64,000 nt of DNA from Bacteroidales bacterium (GCA_015061285.1 SUWW01000005.1:180235-244234); one strand, 5' to 3'; positions 19,601 to 28,898 are shown, numbered from the stretch's first letter. Translations and numbers: made by a program. The notes: generated from the letters alone by a model not told the origin.

Positions 19601-19824
19601 CCAACATTATCGACTACATACGCGAACATAAGATAGACTTAGTAATAAACATACCTAAGAATCTTACGCACAACGAGTTGAAGAATGGGTATCAAATCCG
19701 TCGAGACGCAATAGATTTCAATGTGCCACTGATAACTAATGCTCGTCTTGCATCGGCATACATAAATGCCTTTTGCAAAATCAAGTTAGATGAAATTCCT
19801 ATCAAGAGTTGGGATGAATTTTAA
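16606..19824 (+). CDS. carB: Carbamoyl-phosphate synthase large subunit
   Basis: CarB makes carbamoyl phosphate from bicarbonate, ammonia (delivered by CarA) and two ATP, for arginine and pyrimidine synthesis. At 1072 aa it has the standard layout: a carboxyphosphate synthetic half (about 1-400, ILGSGALKIGEAGEFDYSG), an oligomerization region, a carbamoyl-phosphate half (about 555-930, VLGSGAYRIGSSVEFDWCS), and a C-terminal MGS-like allosteric domain (about 935-1072, LLAANGYHIFASGGTHRFL). carA is not adjacent, so the small subunit must be encoded elsewhere. The ALKIGEAGEFDYSGSQA wording matches the Bacteroidota form as I recall it. Confidence 0.96.
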   Translation: MNNEVKKVVILGSGALKIGEAGEFDYSGSQALKALKEEGVHTVLVNPNIATIQTSENIADKIYFLPVTPYFVERVIQKERPEGILLSFGGQTALNCGIKLFEQGILEKYNVKVLGTPVQAIIDTEDREIFANKLREIDVKTPKSIAVNTVEEALKASDEIGFPIIVRAAYTLGGMGSGFCSNRSELIERAENALSYSNQILVEESLKGWKEVEYEVVRDKYDNCITVCNMENFDPLGIHTGESIVVAPSQTLSNSEYHKLRELAIKIIRHVGIIGECNVQYALDTNSEDYRVIEVNARLSRSSALASKATGYPLAFVASKLALGYGLWELKNSVTKTTPAFFEPALDYIVCKIPRWDLSKFSGVSKQIGSSMKSVGEIMAIGRTFEEVIQKGLRMVGQGMHGFVANQPLKNINILEELKNPTDKRVYAISEAFEKGMTVDEIHDITRIDKWFLEKLYHIYNISLELRKCSTMQEVSDELLLSAKKAGYSDFQIARLVFKDTQTRMEEQQLRVRTNRKERNILPVVKQIDTMAGEFPAQINYLYLTYSGEQNDVQYVGDHRSVIVLGSGAYRIGSSVEFDWCSVNAINTIKKHGLRSVMINYNPETVSTDYDVCDRLYFDELTEERVLDIIDLEQPKGVIVSVGGQIPNNLAMKLHRRNVPILGTSPINIDRAENRQKFSTMCDELGIDQPRWSELTTIDDIYKFVDEVGFPVLVRPSYVLSGAAMNVVSNKQELAHFLTLAANVSKEFPVVVSQFIEEAKEIEIDAVAQDGEMIAYAISEHIEFAGVHSGDATIVFPPQKLYVETIKRIKKIAREIARGLQISGPFNMQLLAKNNDIKVIECNLRASRSFPFVSKVLKVNLIELATKVMLGEKVERPSKDLFDIDYVGIKAPQFSFARLQKADPVLGVDMSSTGEVGCIGDTFDQAVLESMLSVGHKLPEKNILISSGPARSKLELLDSARLLAANGYHIFASGGTHRFLSENGVDSTLLHWPDEDVKPNIIDYIREHKIDLVINIPKNLTHNELKNGYQIRRDAIDFNVPLITNARLASAYINAFCKIKLDEIPIKSWDEF

Positions 19825-19836
19825 TTCGTAAGCGAG

Positions 19837-19844
19837 TATATTTG
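19837..19844 (+). promoter_or_regulatory. Minus 7 element TATATTTG for the OmpA-like lipoprotein
   Basis: TATATTTG matches TAnnTTTG and is 67 bp upstream of the start. This leaves a 5' leader of about 60 bases, which is AT-rich with ATTAATAACTAACAAACAAAAA just before the gene. Confidence 0.45.
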
Positions 19845-19911
19845 GGAAACCAAATTCTCATGTCCAAAACACATAGAGGGTTATAATTAATAACTAACAA
19901 ACAAAAAAGAA

Positions 19912-20640
19912 ATGAAAGTAAAGAATCTACTTGTAATGGCGAGCCTCAGTGCTGCTATTGTATTCTCGGGTTGCTCAAGCATGAGCACCACTCAAAAATC
20001 TACTGCTAAAGGTGCAGCTATTGGTGCAGGCGCAGGTGCTGTTGTAGGTGCTGGTACCGGTCTCGCAGTTGCAGCTATTGCTGGTAAAAATAAGAAAAAG
20101 GCTGTCATCATCGGTGCTGCTGCAGGTACTGCTGTAGGTGCTACCGCAGGTGCTATCATTGGCAACAAGATCGGCAAGAAGAAACAAGCACTCCAAGATG
20201 CAGCTAACAATGCTACCATCGAAGAAACAACCGACGTTAATGGTAACAAAGCTCTTGAGGTTACCTTCTCTGAAGGTGCTCTTAACTTCGCTACCGGCAA
20301 ATCTGTTGTTGGTGCTACTGGTAAGACCGAACTTGCAGCTTTTGCTAAGAGCCTTGTAGCTGGTGAAGCTTCTGGCGAAATTTACAATGTTCAGGTTACT
20401 GGTCATACCGATAAGACTGGTTCTCTCGAAGTAAACCAGAAAGTATCTAAAGATCGCGCTAACGCAGTTGCTAACATTTTGAAGAGCAATGGCGTTGCTG
20501 CTGCTCACATTGTAGCTGATGGTCTCGACTATCAACTCTATGATGATAGCAAGAGCGCTGCTCAAAACCGTTGCGTAAAAGTTTACATCTCAGCATCACA
20601 AGAGATGATCAACGCAGCAGAGTCTGGAAAACTTCAGTAA
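19912..20640 (+). CDS. OmpA-family lipoprotein with glycine-zipper region
   Basis: This 242-aa protein has a lipoprotein signal (lipobox VFSGC, Cys at residue 21). Two Gly/Ala-rich zipper segments follow (GAAIGAGAGAVVGAGTG, about 34-58, and GAAAGTAVGATAGAIIG, about 68-86), which probably insert in the membrane. An OmpA-like peptidoglycan-binding domain covers about 115-230: FATGKSVVGATGKTELAAFA, QVTGHTDKTGS and NRCVKVYI. It should tether the outer membrane to peptidoglycan. Codons are strikingly uniform (GCT, GGT, AAC and ATC favoured), which suggests high expression. It has its own promoter element and a strong terminator. Confidence 0.9.
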   Translation: MKVKNLLVMASLSAAIVFSGCSSMSTTQKSTAKGAAIGAGAGAVVGAGTGLAVAAIAGKNKKKAVIIGAAAGTAVGATAGAIIGNKIGKKKQALQDAANNATIEETTDVNGNKALEVTFSEGALNFATGKSVVGATGKTELAAFAKSLVAGEASGEIYNVQVTGHTDKTGSLEVNQKVSKDRANAVANILKSNGVAAAHIVADGLDYQLYDDSKSAAQNRCVKVYISASQEMINAAESGKLQ

Positions 20641-20662
20641 TTAGATTAATACTGACAAATAG

Positions 20663-20696
20663 AACTCGCCTCTCTTCTGGGGGGCGAGTTTTTTTT
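20663..20696 (+). terminator. Strong Rho-independent terminator
   Basis: AACTCGCC at 20663-20670 pairs perfectly with GGCGAGTT at 20683-20690 and is followed by TTTTTT. It ends the OmpA-like lipoprotein transcript. Confidence 0.88.
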
Positions 20697-20852
20697 ATGT
20701 ATTATTTTTTCTACGTATAAACATGTGATTATCTGACTTTTTGAGTACATATTTTTGTTATTTATATTTAGTATGTATTAGCTTTTGTTGGCAGCCACAC
20801 TATTTTTAGTTAATATTGCATAATAGACAAAAATGAGGTCAATAAAAAAGAA

Positions 20853-22664
20853 ATGGAAAAACGCTGGAATATAAAGCCACAGCCCGATCTCTCAGAACGA
20901 CAATTATTTGCAAAAAAATATAATATAGATCCCGTCTTAGCTCAGCTGCTTATGCAACGTGGCATTAGCGAAGACGAAGTGAAAACTTTTTTCCATTCCG
21001 ATCCTATTCGTAATATGCATAATCCTTTGCTAATGAAGGATATGCAAGAAGCTGTAGATAGAATTATAAAAGCACGCGACTGCCACGAACGCATTCTTGT
21101 ATATGGTGATTATGACGTAGATGGTACTACGGCTGTTTCGCTTGTATATCAATATCTTACGCGCTATATCAACGAAGAATATCTCGACTATTACATTCCT
21201 GATAGATATAACGAAGGCTACGGCATATCATTCAAAGGCATCGATTATGCTAAAGCCAATGGCGTATCGCTCGTAATAGCTCTCGACTGCGGCATCAAAG
21301 CTGTTGAAAAAGTGCGCTATGCATCGCAACTCGGTATCGATTTTATTATATGCGACCATCACATGCCTGGCGAAGAACTTCCGCATGCTGTGGCTTGTCT
21401 CGATCCTAAAAGAAGCGATTGTAGTTACCCTGATAAAAACCTCTCAGGGTGCGGCGTAGGCTTTAAGCTTATGCAAGCCCTTTGTAGATTGACCAATGGC
21501 AACGAAAATGAACTTTTAGAGTATCTCGACTTACTTGTTGTAAGTATAGCATCGGATATAGTGCCTATGATAGGCGAAAATCGCATATTGGCTCATCATG
21601 GATTGAAGCGCCTGAATTCGCAACCTTCTGTTGGTTTGAAGGCAATAATAGATGTGTCGGTGAAAAGAGGCGATTCGCCCGCTGATGCAATGGATATAAG
21701 CATTAGCGATATAGTATTCAAAATAGGTCCACGAATAAATGCCGTTGGACGATTGCATACGGGTAAAGAGGCTGTTGATTTGCTTATCTGTCAAGACGAA
21801 GCTAAAGCTGTTGAATTGGCTAAAGGTATGGGTAATACCAATGAGGAACGTAAGGAACTCGATCGCTCGATAACAGAAGAAGCAAAACAGATGATAGAAA
21901 GTGACGAAAGGTTGAAAAATAGGCGCTCGACAGTTATTTTCAATCCAACATGGCATAAAGGTGTCATAGGTATAGTGGCATCGCGTATGACAGAAGATTA
22001 TTATCGTCCAACAATCATACTAACAGAATCGAATGGATTGGCTACAGGTAGCGCTCGTTCGGTAGAAGGCTTCGACTTGTATAAGGCTATAGATAGTTGC
22101 TCCGATTTGCTTGAAAATTTTGGCGGTCATATGTATGCTGCTGGTCTAACAATGAAAAAAGAGAATGTTGAAAAATTCTCGGAGCGTTTCGAAGCATACG
22201 TATCAGAAAATATTCTACCTGAGCAGCTTGTGCCGCAAATTGACGTAGATGCGGAGATTCCGCTTGCAATGATTACGGAAGATTTCTATGAGCAGATAGA
22301 GCGTCTTGAACCCTTTGGCCCATGCAACATGAAGCCCGTGTTTATGACGCGCGGAGTATGTAGCTATAGCAATCCCAACGGACAAAGCAGCAAGGGAACT
22401 AAGCCCGTTGGCGCAGACAATCGCCATTTGAAACTTGAAATCATAGACCGTACAGATAGAAAATCAAAATCGGGCATTGCATTTGGCCTTGGCAGTTATT
22501 ATGAAAAGATAAAAGATGGTCAGCCGTTTGACATTTGCTATACAATAGAAAAAAACGTTTTCCGCGGGCAGACTTCATTACAACTTATGGTGCGCGATAT
22601 TCACCTCAATGCTGATGGAAGTGGAGGTGATGAACAAAAAAAAACTCTCGTAAGCAAGGTTTGA
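20853..22664 (+). CDS. recJ: Single-stranded-DNA-specific exonuclease RecJ
   Basis: RecJ degrades single-stranded DNA 5' to 3' in recombination and mismatch or base-excision repair. The 603-aa sequence has the DHH phosphoesterase motifs: VYGDYDVDGTTAVSL near residues 82-96, LVIALDCGIKAV near 140, ICDHHMPG near 167, and NRILAHHGLKRLN near 240. The DHHA1 domain follows, with GSARSVEGFDLYKAI and NFGGHMYAAGLTM, and an OB-like C-terminal domain. The stop codon overlaps the start of the next gene (TGATG), so the two are probably co-translated. Confidence 0.93.
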   Translation: MEKRWNIKPQPDLSERQLFAKKYNIDPVLAQLLMQRGISEDEVKTFFHSDPIRNMHNPLLMKDMQEAVDRIIKARDCHERILVYGDYDVDGTTAVSLVYQYLTRYINEEYLDYYIPDRYNEGYGISFKGIDYAKANGVSLVIALDCGIKAVEKVRYASQLGIDFIICDHHMPGEELPHAVACLDPKRSDCSYPDKNLSGCGVGFKLMQALCRLTNGNENELLEYLDLLVVSIASDIVPMIGENRILAHHGLKRLNSQPSVGLKAIIDVSVKRGDSPADAMDISISDIVFKIGPRINAVGRLHTGKEAVDLLICQDEAKAVELAKGMGNTNEERKELDRSITEEAKQMIESDERLKNRRSTVIFNPTWHKGVIGIVASRMTEDYYRPTIILTESNGLATGSARSVEGFDLYKAIDSCSDLLENFGGHMYAAGLTMKKENVEKFSERFEAYVSENILPEQLVPQIDVDAEIPLAMITEDFYEQIERLEPFGPCNMKPVFMTRGVCSYSNPNGQSSKGTKPVGADNRHLKLEIIDRTDRKSKSGIAFGLGSYYEKIKDGQPFDICYTIEKNVFRGQTSLQLMVRDIHLNADGSGGDEQKKTLVSKV

Positions 22665-24091
22665 TGTCTGTCACGCCGGCATATAATAAACTAAATATGT
22701 TCTCAAAGGAAGTATATCAACAACGCCGGCAGCGCTTATGTGAACTGCTTCCGGATTCCTTTTTGCTCTTCGTTGGAAATGCTGAAGAGCCATTCAACTA
22801 TGCAGGAAATACATATAGTTTCCGACAAGATAGCACGTTTCTTTATTTGTTTGGTATAGATAGTCCTAACTATACTGCAACAATTGATACAGCAACAGGT
22901 AACGTAACTATATATGCCGACGATGTAACGCTCGATGATACCATTTGGACAGGAGAATTGCCTTCGGTTGCAGTGGTGGCGTCGCTTGTAGGTGTTGCAA
23001 CTACGAAGCCAAGCAGTGCCCTTGCCGAAGATGTGAAATGCGTGATGAAGTATCGTCGTGTGCATTATGTTCCAGCAAGTAGGGCGTCGTCAGTGCAAAA
23101 AATAGCCTCCATTCTTGGTTTGCAAACCGCTGCTGTGAATGAATATGTATCCGAACCTCTGATAAAGAGTCTTGTATCTATGCGCTCAGTCAAAGAGCAA
23201 TGCGAGATTGATGAATTGGAGAATTATATGCATGTAGGCTACGATATGCATGTGTCGGCTATGAAAATGGCTCGTGAAGGGAATAGCGAACAAGTTATCC
23301 GTTCGGTCATCGACTATATGTCGTTGCGTAATGGAGGGCATGTGTCATTCCCTACTATATGTACAGTTCATGGTGAGATTTTGCACAATTCACCTACAAC
23401 GCAAGTATTGAAAAATGGAGATTTGCTTCTCGTAGATGCTGGTAGCGAATCGCCACTTCACTATGCTACAGACAATACTCGTACTACACCAGTAGGCGGA
23501 CATTTTTCGCAGCAGCAACGAGAGATATATAACATTGTGCTTAATGCCAACAATGCAGTAGCGGCAGCTGTGCGTCCAGGGGTCTTCTATCGAGATATGC
23601 ATCTGCTTGCTATGCGTACTATCGTTGATGGATTGTCGCAACTTGGTATCATGAAGGGCAATATCGATGATGCCGTTGCAAATGGAGCATATGCACTTTT
23701 CTGCCCGCATGGCGTTGGTCACATGCTTGGCCTTGACGTACACGATATGGAAGGATATGGCGAGAATTACGTGGGCTACGATGAAGAGGTTCAACGTAGT
23801 ACACAGTTCGGGTTCTCTGCCTTGCGTATGGCGCGTCGCCTGCAAGCTGGCTTTATCGTAACAGATGAACCTGGTATATATTTTATACCAGCACTCATCG
23901 ACAAATGGCAGGCTGAGGGTATATGTAAAGATTTTATAAACTACGAAAAACTACATACTTATAGAAACTTTGGAGGCATTCGCCTTGAAGATGATCTCTT
24001 GATTACGCCTAATGGTGGCAGAGTATTGGGACAACGCATACCTATTAATCCTAATGAAGTAGAAAGCATTGTTTGTAATGCTAATAAATAA
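22664..24091 (+). CDS. pepP: Xaa-Pro aminopeptidase (aminopeptidase P)
   Basis: This cytoplasmic metallopeptidase removes N-terminal residues that precede proline. The five dinuclear metal ligands are visible in order: Asp in LLLVDAGSE, Asp in TDNTRT, His in [13 protein letters not shown], Glu in TDEPGIYF and Glu in IRLEDD. An N-terminal creatinase-like domain covers about residues 12-170 ([20 protein letters not shown]). I use the ATG at 22664, which overlaps the recJ stop as TGATG and has AAGG upstream. The ATG at 22697 ([11 protein letters not shown]) is a good alternative and matches how relatives usually begin. Confidence 0.92.
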   Translation: MSVTPAYNKLNMFSKEVYQQRRQRLCELLPDSFLLFVGNAEEPFNYAGNTYSFRQDSTFLYLFGIDSPNYTATIDTATGNVTIYADDVTLDDTIWTGELPSVAVVASLVGVATTKPSSALAEDVKCVMKYRRVHYVPASRASSVQKIASILGLQTAAVNEYVSEPLIKSLVSMRSVKEQCEIDELENYMHVGYDMHVSAMKMAREGNSEQVIRSVIDYMSLRNGGHVSFPTICTVHGEILHNSPTTQVLKNGDLLLVDAGSESPLHYATDNTRTTPVGGHFSQQQREIYNIVLNANNAVAAAVRPGVFYRDMHLLAMRTIVDGLSQLGIMKGNIDDAVANGAYALFCPHGVGHMLGLDVHDMEGYGENYVGYDEEVQRSTQFGFSALRMARRLQAGFIVTDEPGIYFIPALIDKWQAEGICKDFINYEKLHTYRNFGGIRLEDDLLITPNGGRVLGQRIPINPNEVESIVCNANK

Positions 24092-24114
24092 GCACAACTA
24101 TAAATAATATTACG

Positions 24115-25278
24115 ATGGCAAATATCTTAGTTATTGATGATCAGCGTAGTATACGCACAACTTTGAAAGACATACTTGAATACGAAAACAACACTGTTGA
24201 ACTGGCCGAAAATGGTCAAGAGGGAATAGATAAATTCAAAGCAGGAAACTTCGATGTTGTGCTAACGGATATTAAGATGCCGGAGATGGATGGCATGGAA
24301 GTGTTGAGCAAAATAATGGCAGAAGGCAGTGATGTGCCGGTAATTATGATTTCGGGCCATGGTAATATCGATACCGCAGTAGAAGCTATCAAAAAAGGTG
24401 CTTATGATTTTATAGAGAAGCCGCTCGATCTTAATAGACTGTTGATAACAGTGAAAAATGCTATCGACAAGAAGGGTTTAGTTGTAGAAACTAAAGTATT
24501 GAAACGTAAAGTTTCAAAGACATACGAGATGGTGGGCAATTCTGAACCTATGGCAAAGATGCGCGAATTGATAGAAAAAGTCGCTCCTACAGATGCTCGT
24601 GTCCTTATTCTTGGTGCTAATGGTACTGGTAAAGAACTTGTAGCGAGAGCTTTGCACGAAGGCAGTAGTCGAGCAAACGGACCTTTTGTTGAGGTCAATT
24701 GCGCTGCTATACCTTCTGAACTTATTGAAAGTGAGCTTTTTGGACATGAAAAAGGAGCTTTCACATCAGCAATTAAGCAGCGTATTGGAAAATTTGAACA
24801 GGCTAATGGTGGTACGATTTTTCTCGATGAGATTGGTGATATGAGTCTTGCAGCACAAGCAAAAGTGTTGCGAGCACTGCAAGAAAATACTATAACTCGT
24901 GTAGGTTCAGATAAAGATGTCAAAGTAGATGTGCGAGTTTTGGCAGCTACCAATAAGAATCTTGTTGAAGAAATAAAAGCGAACAACTTTCGTGAAGACC
25001 TTTATCACCGCTTGAGTGTTATAATAATAAACGTGCCCTCGCTTAACGACCGCAAAGACGATATTCCTCTGTTGGCAGAACACTTTTTGTCTATTGTAAG
25101 TCAAGAAATGAACGTACCAACAAAGAAAATCACGCCAGAAGCAATAGCTGAATTGCAAAAAATCAATTGGACGGGTAATATCCGAGAATTTCGAAACGTC
25201 ATTGAGCGTCTGACAATATTATCGGCAGCTGAAGTGTCGGCTAAAGATGTTATCGATTATGCGCGCCCAATCAGTTGA
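24115..25278 (+). CDS. NtrC-type sigma-54 response regulator lacking a DNA-binding domain
   Basis: This 387-aa protein has a receiver domain (1-120; phosphoacceptor Asp in [13 protein letters not shown], Lys in DFIEKPLD) and a sigma-54 activator AAA+ domain (about 140-365). The AAA+ domain carries a Walker A variant GANGTGKE, the sigma-54 contact loop [13 protein letters not shown], and Walker [12 protein letters not shown]. The protein stops 20 or so residues after the AAA+ domain ([15 protein letters not shown] then [14 protein letters not shown]), so the Fis-type helix-turn-helix of ordinary NtrC proteins is missing. This appears to be normal for a Bacteroidota branch, as I recall it. No histidine kinase is adjacent, and the target genes are unknown. 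Confidence 0.92.
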   Translation: MANILVIDDQRSIRTTLKDILEYENNTVELAENGQEGIDKFKAGNFDVVLTDIKMPEMDGMEVLSKIMAEGSDVPVIMISGHGNIDTAVEAIKKGAYDFIEKPLDLNRLLITVKNAIDKKGLVVETKVLKRKVSKTYEMVGNSEPMAKMRELIEKVAPTDARVLILGANGTGKELVARALHEGSSRANGPFVEVNCAAIPSELIESELFGHEKGAFTSAIKQRIGKFEQANGGTIFLDEIGDMSLAAQAKVLRALQENTITRVGSDKDVKVDVRVLAATNKNLVEEIKANNFREDLYHRLSVIIINVPSLNDRKDDIPLLAEHFLSIVSQEMNVPTKKITPEAIAELQKINWTGNIREFRNVIERLTILSAAEVSAKDVIDYARPIS

Positions 25279-25325
25279 TATATTGATTTTTTGTTACATT
25301 AGGCGCTGATTTTTAGCATTCAACT

Positions 25326-25889
25326 ATGGAAAGATTATCAATAATTAGGTTCGTCTTTGATATAAAAGAGGAGGGGGTGGCGTTAGCTAAATTCTTAATT
25401 GGTGATGCTGATGATGAAGAAGAGGAGTTTGAACTTACCAATATTTGTGATCCAATTTGTGATTTGTTGCGCGGATTAGTTACGTTGATAAATAAGCATA
25501 AAACAGGAGACGTTGAAGAGGATAATAAGTATGTAGTTACGTGGTATAACGACAATGAATGCTTCAATTGGGATTTGAGTCTTAATAGTGATAATTATCT
25601 ATCAGTTCGGATTACCGAGAGCAACAGTTTCTTTGGAGATGAAGTGTTTGAAGCTGTGAATACGTCATGCCCCATTAATGATTTTTTGATAGCTATTGTT
25701 AGCGAACTTGATTCTTTCATCAAAAGGGTTGGGCTGCTGAAATATTTAGAGTTATGGGGCAATAATGAGTTCCCACTTACCTATTTGCTTTTTTTGAAGG
25801 AGTATCTTATTCGTCAGGGGGTATGGCAGATAGACAATTCTTCGGTATCAGAAGAATTGAGTAAAGAATGTAATCTATTGTTGAAATAG
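25326..25889 (+). CDS. Acidic hypothetical protein
   Basis: This 187-aa protein is not recognised. It has no signal peptide or membrane segment and is very acidic (DADDEEEEFE near residue 31). It has a WYNDNECFNWDLSLNSDNYLS region and a leucine-rich C-terminal part. Its overall look, small and acidic with an SMI1- or Imm-like flavour, could fit an immunity-type protein, but there is no toxin gene beside it and this is only an impression. It is convergent with porZ, whose stop codon is 8 bp away. Coding potential is good and no shadow gene explains it. Confidence 0.55.
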   Translation: MERLSIIRFVFDIKEEGVALAKFLIGDADDEEEEFELTNICDPICDLLRGLVTLINKHKTGDVEEDNKYVVTWYNDNECFNWDLSLNSDNYLSVRITESNSFFGDEVFEAVNTSCPINDFLIAIVSELDSFIKRVGLLKYLELWGNNEFPLTYLLFLKEYLIRQGVWQIDNSSVSEELSKECNLLLK

Positions 25890-25896
25890 AATTGAA

Positions 25897-28245
25897 TTAC
25901 CTTATAATTAATAATTTCCCAGAAGTTTTGCTTTTGCCATCAGCCGATGAGGCATAAATGAGATAAGTTCCCGTAGAGACTTTATTACCATCGAGATCAA
26001 TAGTATCCCATGTAAGCATACCACCATTGCTAATTCCGCGGTGAACCAATCTACCTCGAATATCAGTAATAGTTACGATAGAACCATCTTCAAAGCCTTT
26101 GATTCTTACAATGCCTGAAAAATCAGGACGTACAGGATTGGGCGATATGGTCAATTCGTTCATGTCGTCGTTAGGTTCTGTTGCATCGCCTTTATAACCG
26201 ATGATACCATTTCTTGTACCTATAAATACTTCGCCCGTTGTAGGATGGATTGCTATACTGTTTATTTCGTTTGAAGGTAGCGGACTATTTGACGTATCGA
26301 ATGATGCAATTGTTGAAGTGCCATCGGCGCTAACAAAGAACACCCCAGAATTAAGGGTACCAATCCACTTGCGGTTAGCCCCATCAACAGCAATAGCGGT
26401 GACGCTTTCTCCGCTCAATAGATAATCTGCCAATCCTGAGCCATCGTTTCTTGGGACTTTTATTCTATTGTAACGCATATCTCCGACTTCGAAGACGTTA
26501 GCATCGTCCTCATAAGTAGCGATGCCATCATTTGTGCCAATCCATATCACACCATTGTTGTCTTCCGTGACAGTATTAACAAAGCCATCTCCAATAATTT
26601 CATTTTCTTCGTCCATTAGGTATGATAACCCGCAATATCTTGAATCACTTGGATAACTAACAGGGCTCTTGAATTTGTCGTCAGAGTCGTCATCTATAGT
26701 GCCATTGGTATCGAAGATGAATACTCCAGGTTTTAGGCAACATTTATATGCGAACCAAAAATGGCCATTTGAGGTGTATATTATATTATAGCCCGATACG
26801 CCATATTCTGTAAACGGATAGTCCAAATCATACCAATTGCCACTTTTGAATGCTCTCAATCCAAGTTCAACATTAGGTGTAAATAGAACTAAATTTCCTT
26901 CAGTATCATGAGCTAAACTCATAACAAAAGTTTCGTAACCTTCAGCTGCTGTTAGTGGAGAATTATATTGATCATACGTAATGATTTCTTTGCAATCCTT
27001 GTTTAGGTGTTTCAAACCTCCGCCATAGCAAGCTACATATATATCGCCATTGGTAGGATCTATAGATAGGCGTAGAGCGTCTCTATACCAAGGCAAAAGC
27101 CGTTGAGAGTACCATCTTCCATATTTATATGTATATATGTATGGATACATGTACGCAGCGTAGTTATTCCATTCCCATTTACCTCCTCGTATTCCTCCCA
27201 TAGTGACATATACACAATTTTTTGTTGCTTTTAGTTCAAAGCATTCATTGCTGTATGGACCATTCGGTAGGTAGTTTGATGCATTGCCATCCAAATCGCA
27301 TATTACGAGGTTGCTTGTGTTGTCGGCTATTGCAAGAAGGTTTTTATTGTTGAAAAATGTGGCACTGCGCACATTGAGTGTCGCATTTGTCCCATTGCTG
27401 AATTTGTATGATGTTAACTTAGCGACTTGATTGTTTTCTTTGTTATAGATACTTATTGTAGAATCACTTGCAATGCCCCAATATTCATCGTTATAGAAGA
27501 ACTCTCTGAAATAAGGCTCTTTAGCAATGCATAGCATAGAATCTGCGTCTACAATACGTTCAATTAGACATGTGTCGCCAATAGTTCCCTCTGCTGCTAT
27601 GATTTGAGAATTATAGTTATACAATTTACAAAAAGAAGCTTCTTTGTTTGCTAATAGCGTCCATTCCGATGGGTCTTCGAGAATATTGCTTGTTTTGTTT
27701 GCATAGAATAATCCAGAATTAGTTGATGCATAGATATATTTATCGTCGGTAACTATACTATTTACAGATATGACATCGCGTCTAATTATATAGCGTGAAG
27801 AGATTTCTGCTTTATTGATGTTGACCTCCAATATGCCTTCGTCAAAGCCACAATATAGAGTGTTGCCATCTTTATGAAATGCGTGAATTTCCTTAGACGA
27901 TATATTTTCGGTTATGCGAAGTTCGGGGATGTTATTAGTTGTGTATGTATTGAGATTCAAAATGTCAATGTTGCCATCTGTATAGCCAATATATGCATTC
28001 GTTCCATCACACGAAAATGCACTTATGTCGGAATCTGATAGATATCCATTAACGTTAGAATATTTATCGAGTGCGAGTGTCTCAATGTCGTATGTATAGA
28101 GAGCTGCGCTATTGCACACAACTGCTTTATTGTCGATTACACCTACATGCAAAGCTCCGTTGTAGCTATAGTGGTCAATCCATTGAGCTTTGGATATTTG
28201 ACATAATCCTATTAGGGCGAGTAGAACAAATTCTTTGATTTTCAT
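25897..28245 (-). CDS. porZ: Type IX secretion system protein PorZ
   Basis: PorZ is a surface component of the type IX secretion attachment complex. The 782-aa sequence has a signal peptide (LIGLCQISKAQW), two beta-propeller regions with two-component-regulator-type repeats (GIATYEDDANV, NRKWIGTLNSGVFFVSADGT, EVFIGTRNGIIGYKGDA), and a C-terminal sorting-type domain (LTISPNPVRPDFSGIVRIKG to TYLIYAS and GKLLIIR). Size and order fit PorZ of Porphyromonas gingivalis (about 776 aa, from memory). An ordinary T9SS cargo with propellers is the alternative. Its start overlaps the rdgB stop by 4 bp, so the two are co-transcribed. Confidence 0.85.
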   Translation of the reverse strand: MKIKEFVLLALIGLCQISKAQWIDHYSYNGALHVGVIDNKAVVCNSAALYTYDIETLALDKYSNVNGYLSDSDISAFSCDGTNAYIGYTDGNIDILNLNTYTTNNIPELRITENISSKEIHAFHKDGNTLYCGFDEGILEVNINKAEISSRYIIRRDVISVNSIVTDDKYIYASTNSGLFYANKTSNILEDPSEWTLLANKEASFCKLYNYNSQIIAAEGTIGDTCLIERIVDADSMLCIAKEPYFREFFYNDEYWGIASDSTISIYNKENNQVAKLTSYKFSNGTNATLNVRSATFFNNKNLLAIADNTSNLVICDLDGNASNYLPNGPYSNECFELKATKNCVYVTMGGIRGGKWEWNNYAAYMYPYIYTYKYGRWYSQRLLPWYRDALRLSIDPTNGDIYVACYGGGLKHLNKDCKEIITYDQYNSPLTAAEGYETFVMSLAHDTEGNLVLFTPNVELGLRAFKSGNWYDLDYPFTEYGVSGYNIIYTSNGHFWFAYKCCLKPGVFIFDTNGTIDDDSDDKFKSPVSYPSDSRYCGLSYLMDEENEIIGDGFVNTVTEDNNGVIWIGTNDGIATYEDDANVFEVGDMRYNRIKVPRNDGSGLADYLLSGESVTAIAVDGANRKWIGTLNSGVFFVSADGTSTIASFDTSNSPLPSNEINSIAIHPTTGEVFIGTRNGIIGYKGDATEPNDDMNELTISPNPVRPDFSGIVRIKGFEDGSIVTITDIRGRLVHRGISNGGMLTWDTIDLDGNKVSTGTYLIYASSADGKSKTSGKLLIIR

Positions 28246-28829
28246 TGCTGTGCAGATAAAAAGGCAACCAACTTTCTTATAGCTTTCCCTCGATGACTAA
28301 TTTTATTTTTTTCATCGGTAGAAAGTTGTGCAAAAGTAAGACCTTTTGAATCATTCGGTACAAAAATAGGATCGTAGCCGAAGCCATCCGAGCCTCTTCT
28401 TTCTTTTATTATCTGACCTTCTACTATGCCTTCGAAGCTATGCTCCATCCCATTATTATCTATGTATATGATAACTGTTTTGAAACGAGCGCTGCGGTTG
28501 CTTACATTTTGTAATTCATGGAGCAGTTTGTCGATATTGTTAGATGAGTTGCACTCTTCTCCTGCGTAGCGAGCGGAATATACACCCGGCGCGCCATTAA
28601 GAGCATCGACTTCTAATCCGGTATCATCGGCGAAGCACGCAGTCTTGTTTAAGCTATGAAGGTAATGAGCTTTTATCCTCGCATTTTCTATTAATGTAGT
28701 TCCAGTTTCGGCAATGTCGTTAGTTATGCCTATGTCGTCGAGAGTCTTTATTAAGTATTTGTCGTGTAATAATTTTTGAATCTCTGACGCTTTATTGCGG
28801 TTATGGGTAGCAAAGAGTAGTTGTTGCAT
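28242..28829 (-). CDS. rdgB: Non-canonical purine NTP pyrophosphatase (RdgB/HAM1)
   Basis: This housecleaning enzyme hydrolyses dITP, ITP and XTP to monophosphates, which prevents their use in DNA and RNA. The 195-aa sequence shows LLFATHNRNKASEIQ at the N-terminus (substrate loop), ACFADDTGLEVDALNGAPG (catalytic Asp and metal site), VYSARYAGEE, GSDGFGYDPIFVPN and KNKISHRGKAIRKL. Length is normal. It overlaps the start of porZ by 4 bp. Confidence 0.95.
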   Translation of the reverse strand: MQQLLFATHNRNKASEIQKLLHDKYLIKTLDDIGITNDIAETGTTLIENARIKAHYLHSLNKTACFADDTGLEVDALNGAPGVYSARYAGEECNSSNNIDKLLHELQNVSNRSARFKTVIIYIDNNGMEHSFEGIVEGQIIKERRGSDGFGYDPIFVPNDSKGLTFAQLSTDEKNKISHRGKAIRKLVAFLSAQQ

Positions 28830-28834
28830 ATTGT

Positions 28835-28874
28835 AAAAGAAAAAAACAAGGCGGATTGTAGTAAACCCGCCTTG
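28835..28874 (-). terminator. Rho-independent terminator of the usp gene
   Basis: On the minus strand CAAGGCGG pairs perfectly with CCGCCTTG (plus-strand 28847-28854 and 28867-28874). A T-rich run follows, seen as the A-run at 28836-28846. It separates the universal stress gene from rdgB-porZ, which must have their own promoter nearby. Confidence 0.8.
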
Positions 28875-28898
28875 CGACTTTTATGATAAAAAAGTGTA

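Noticed and set aside
24402..24986. 194-codon minus-strand frame rich in Ser and Arg
   Set aside because: It is antisense to the conserved AAA+ domain of the sigma-54 activator; composition is that of a shadow.
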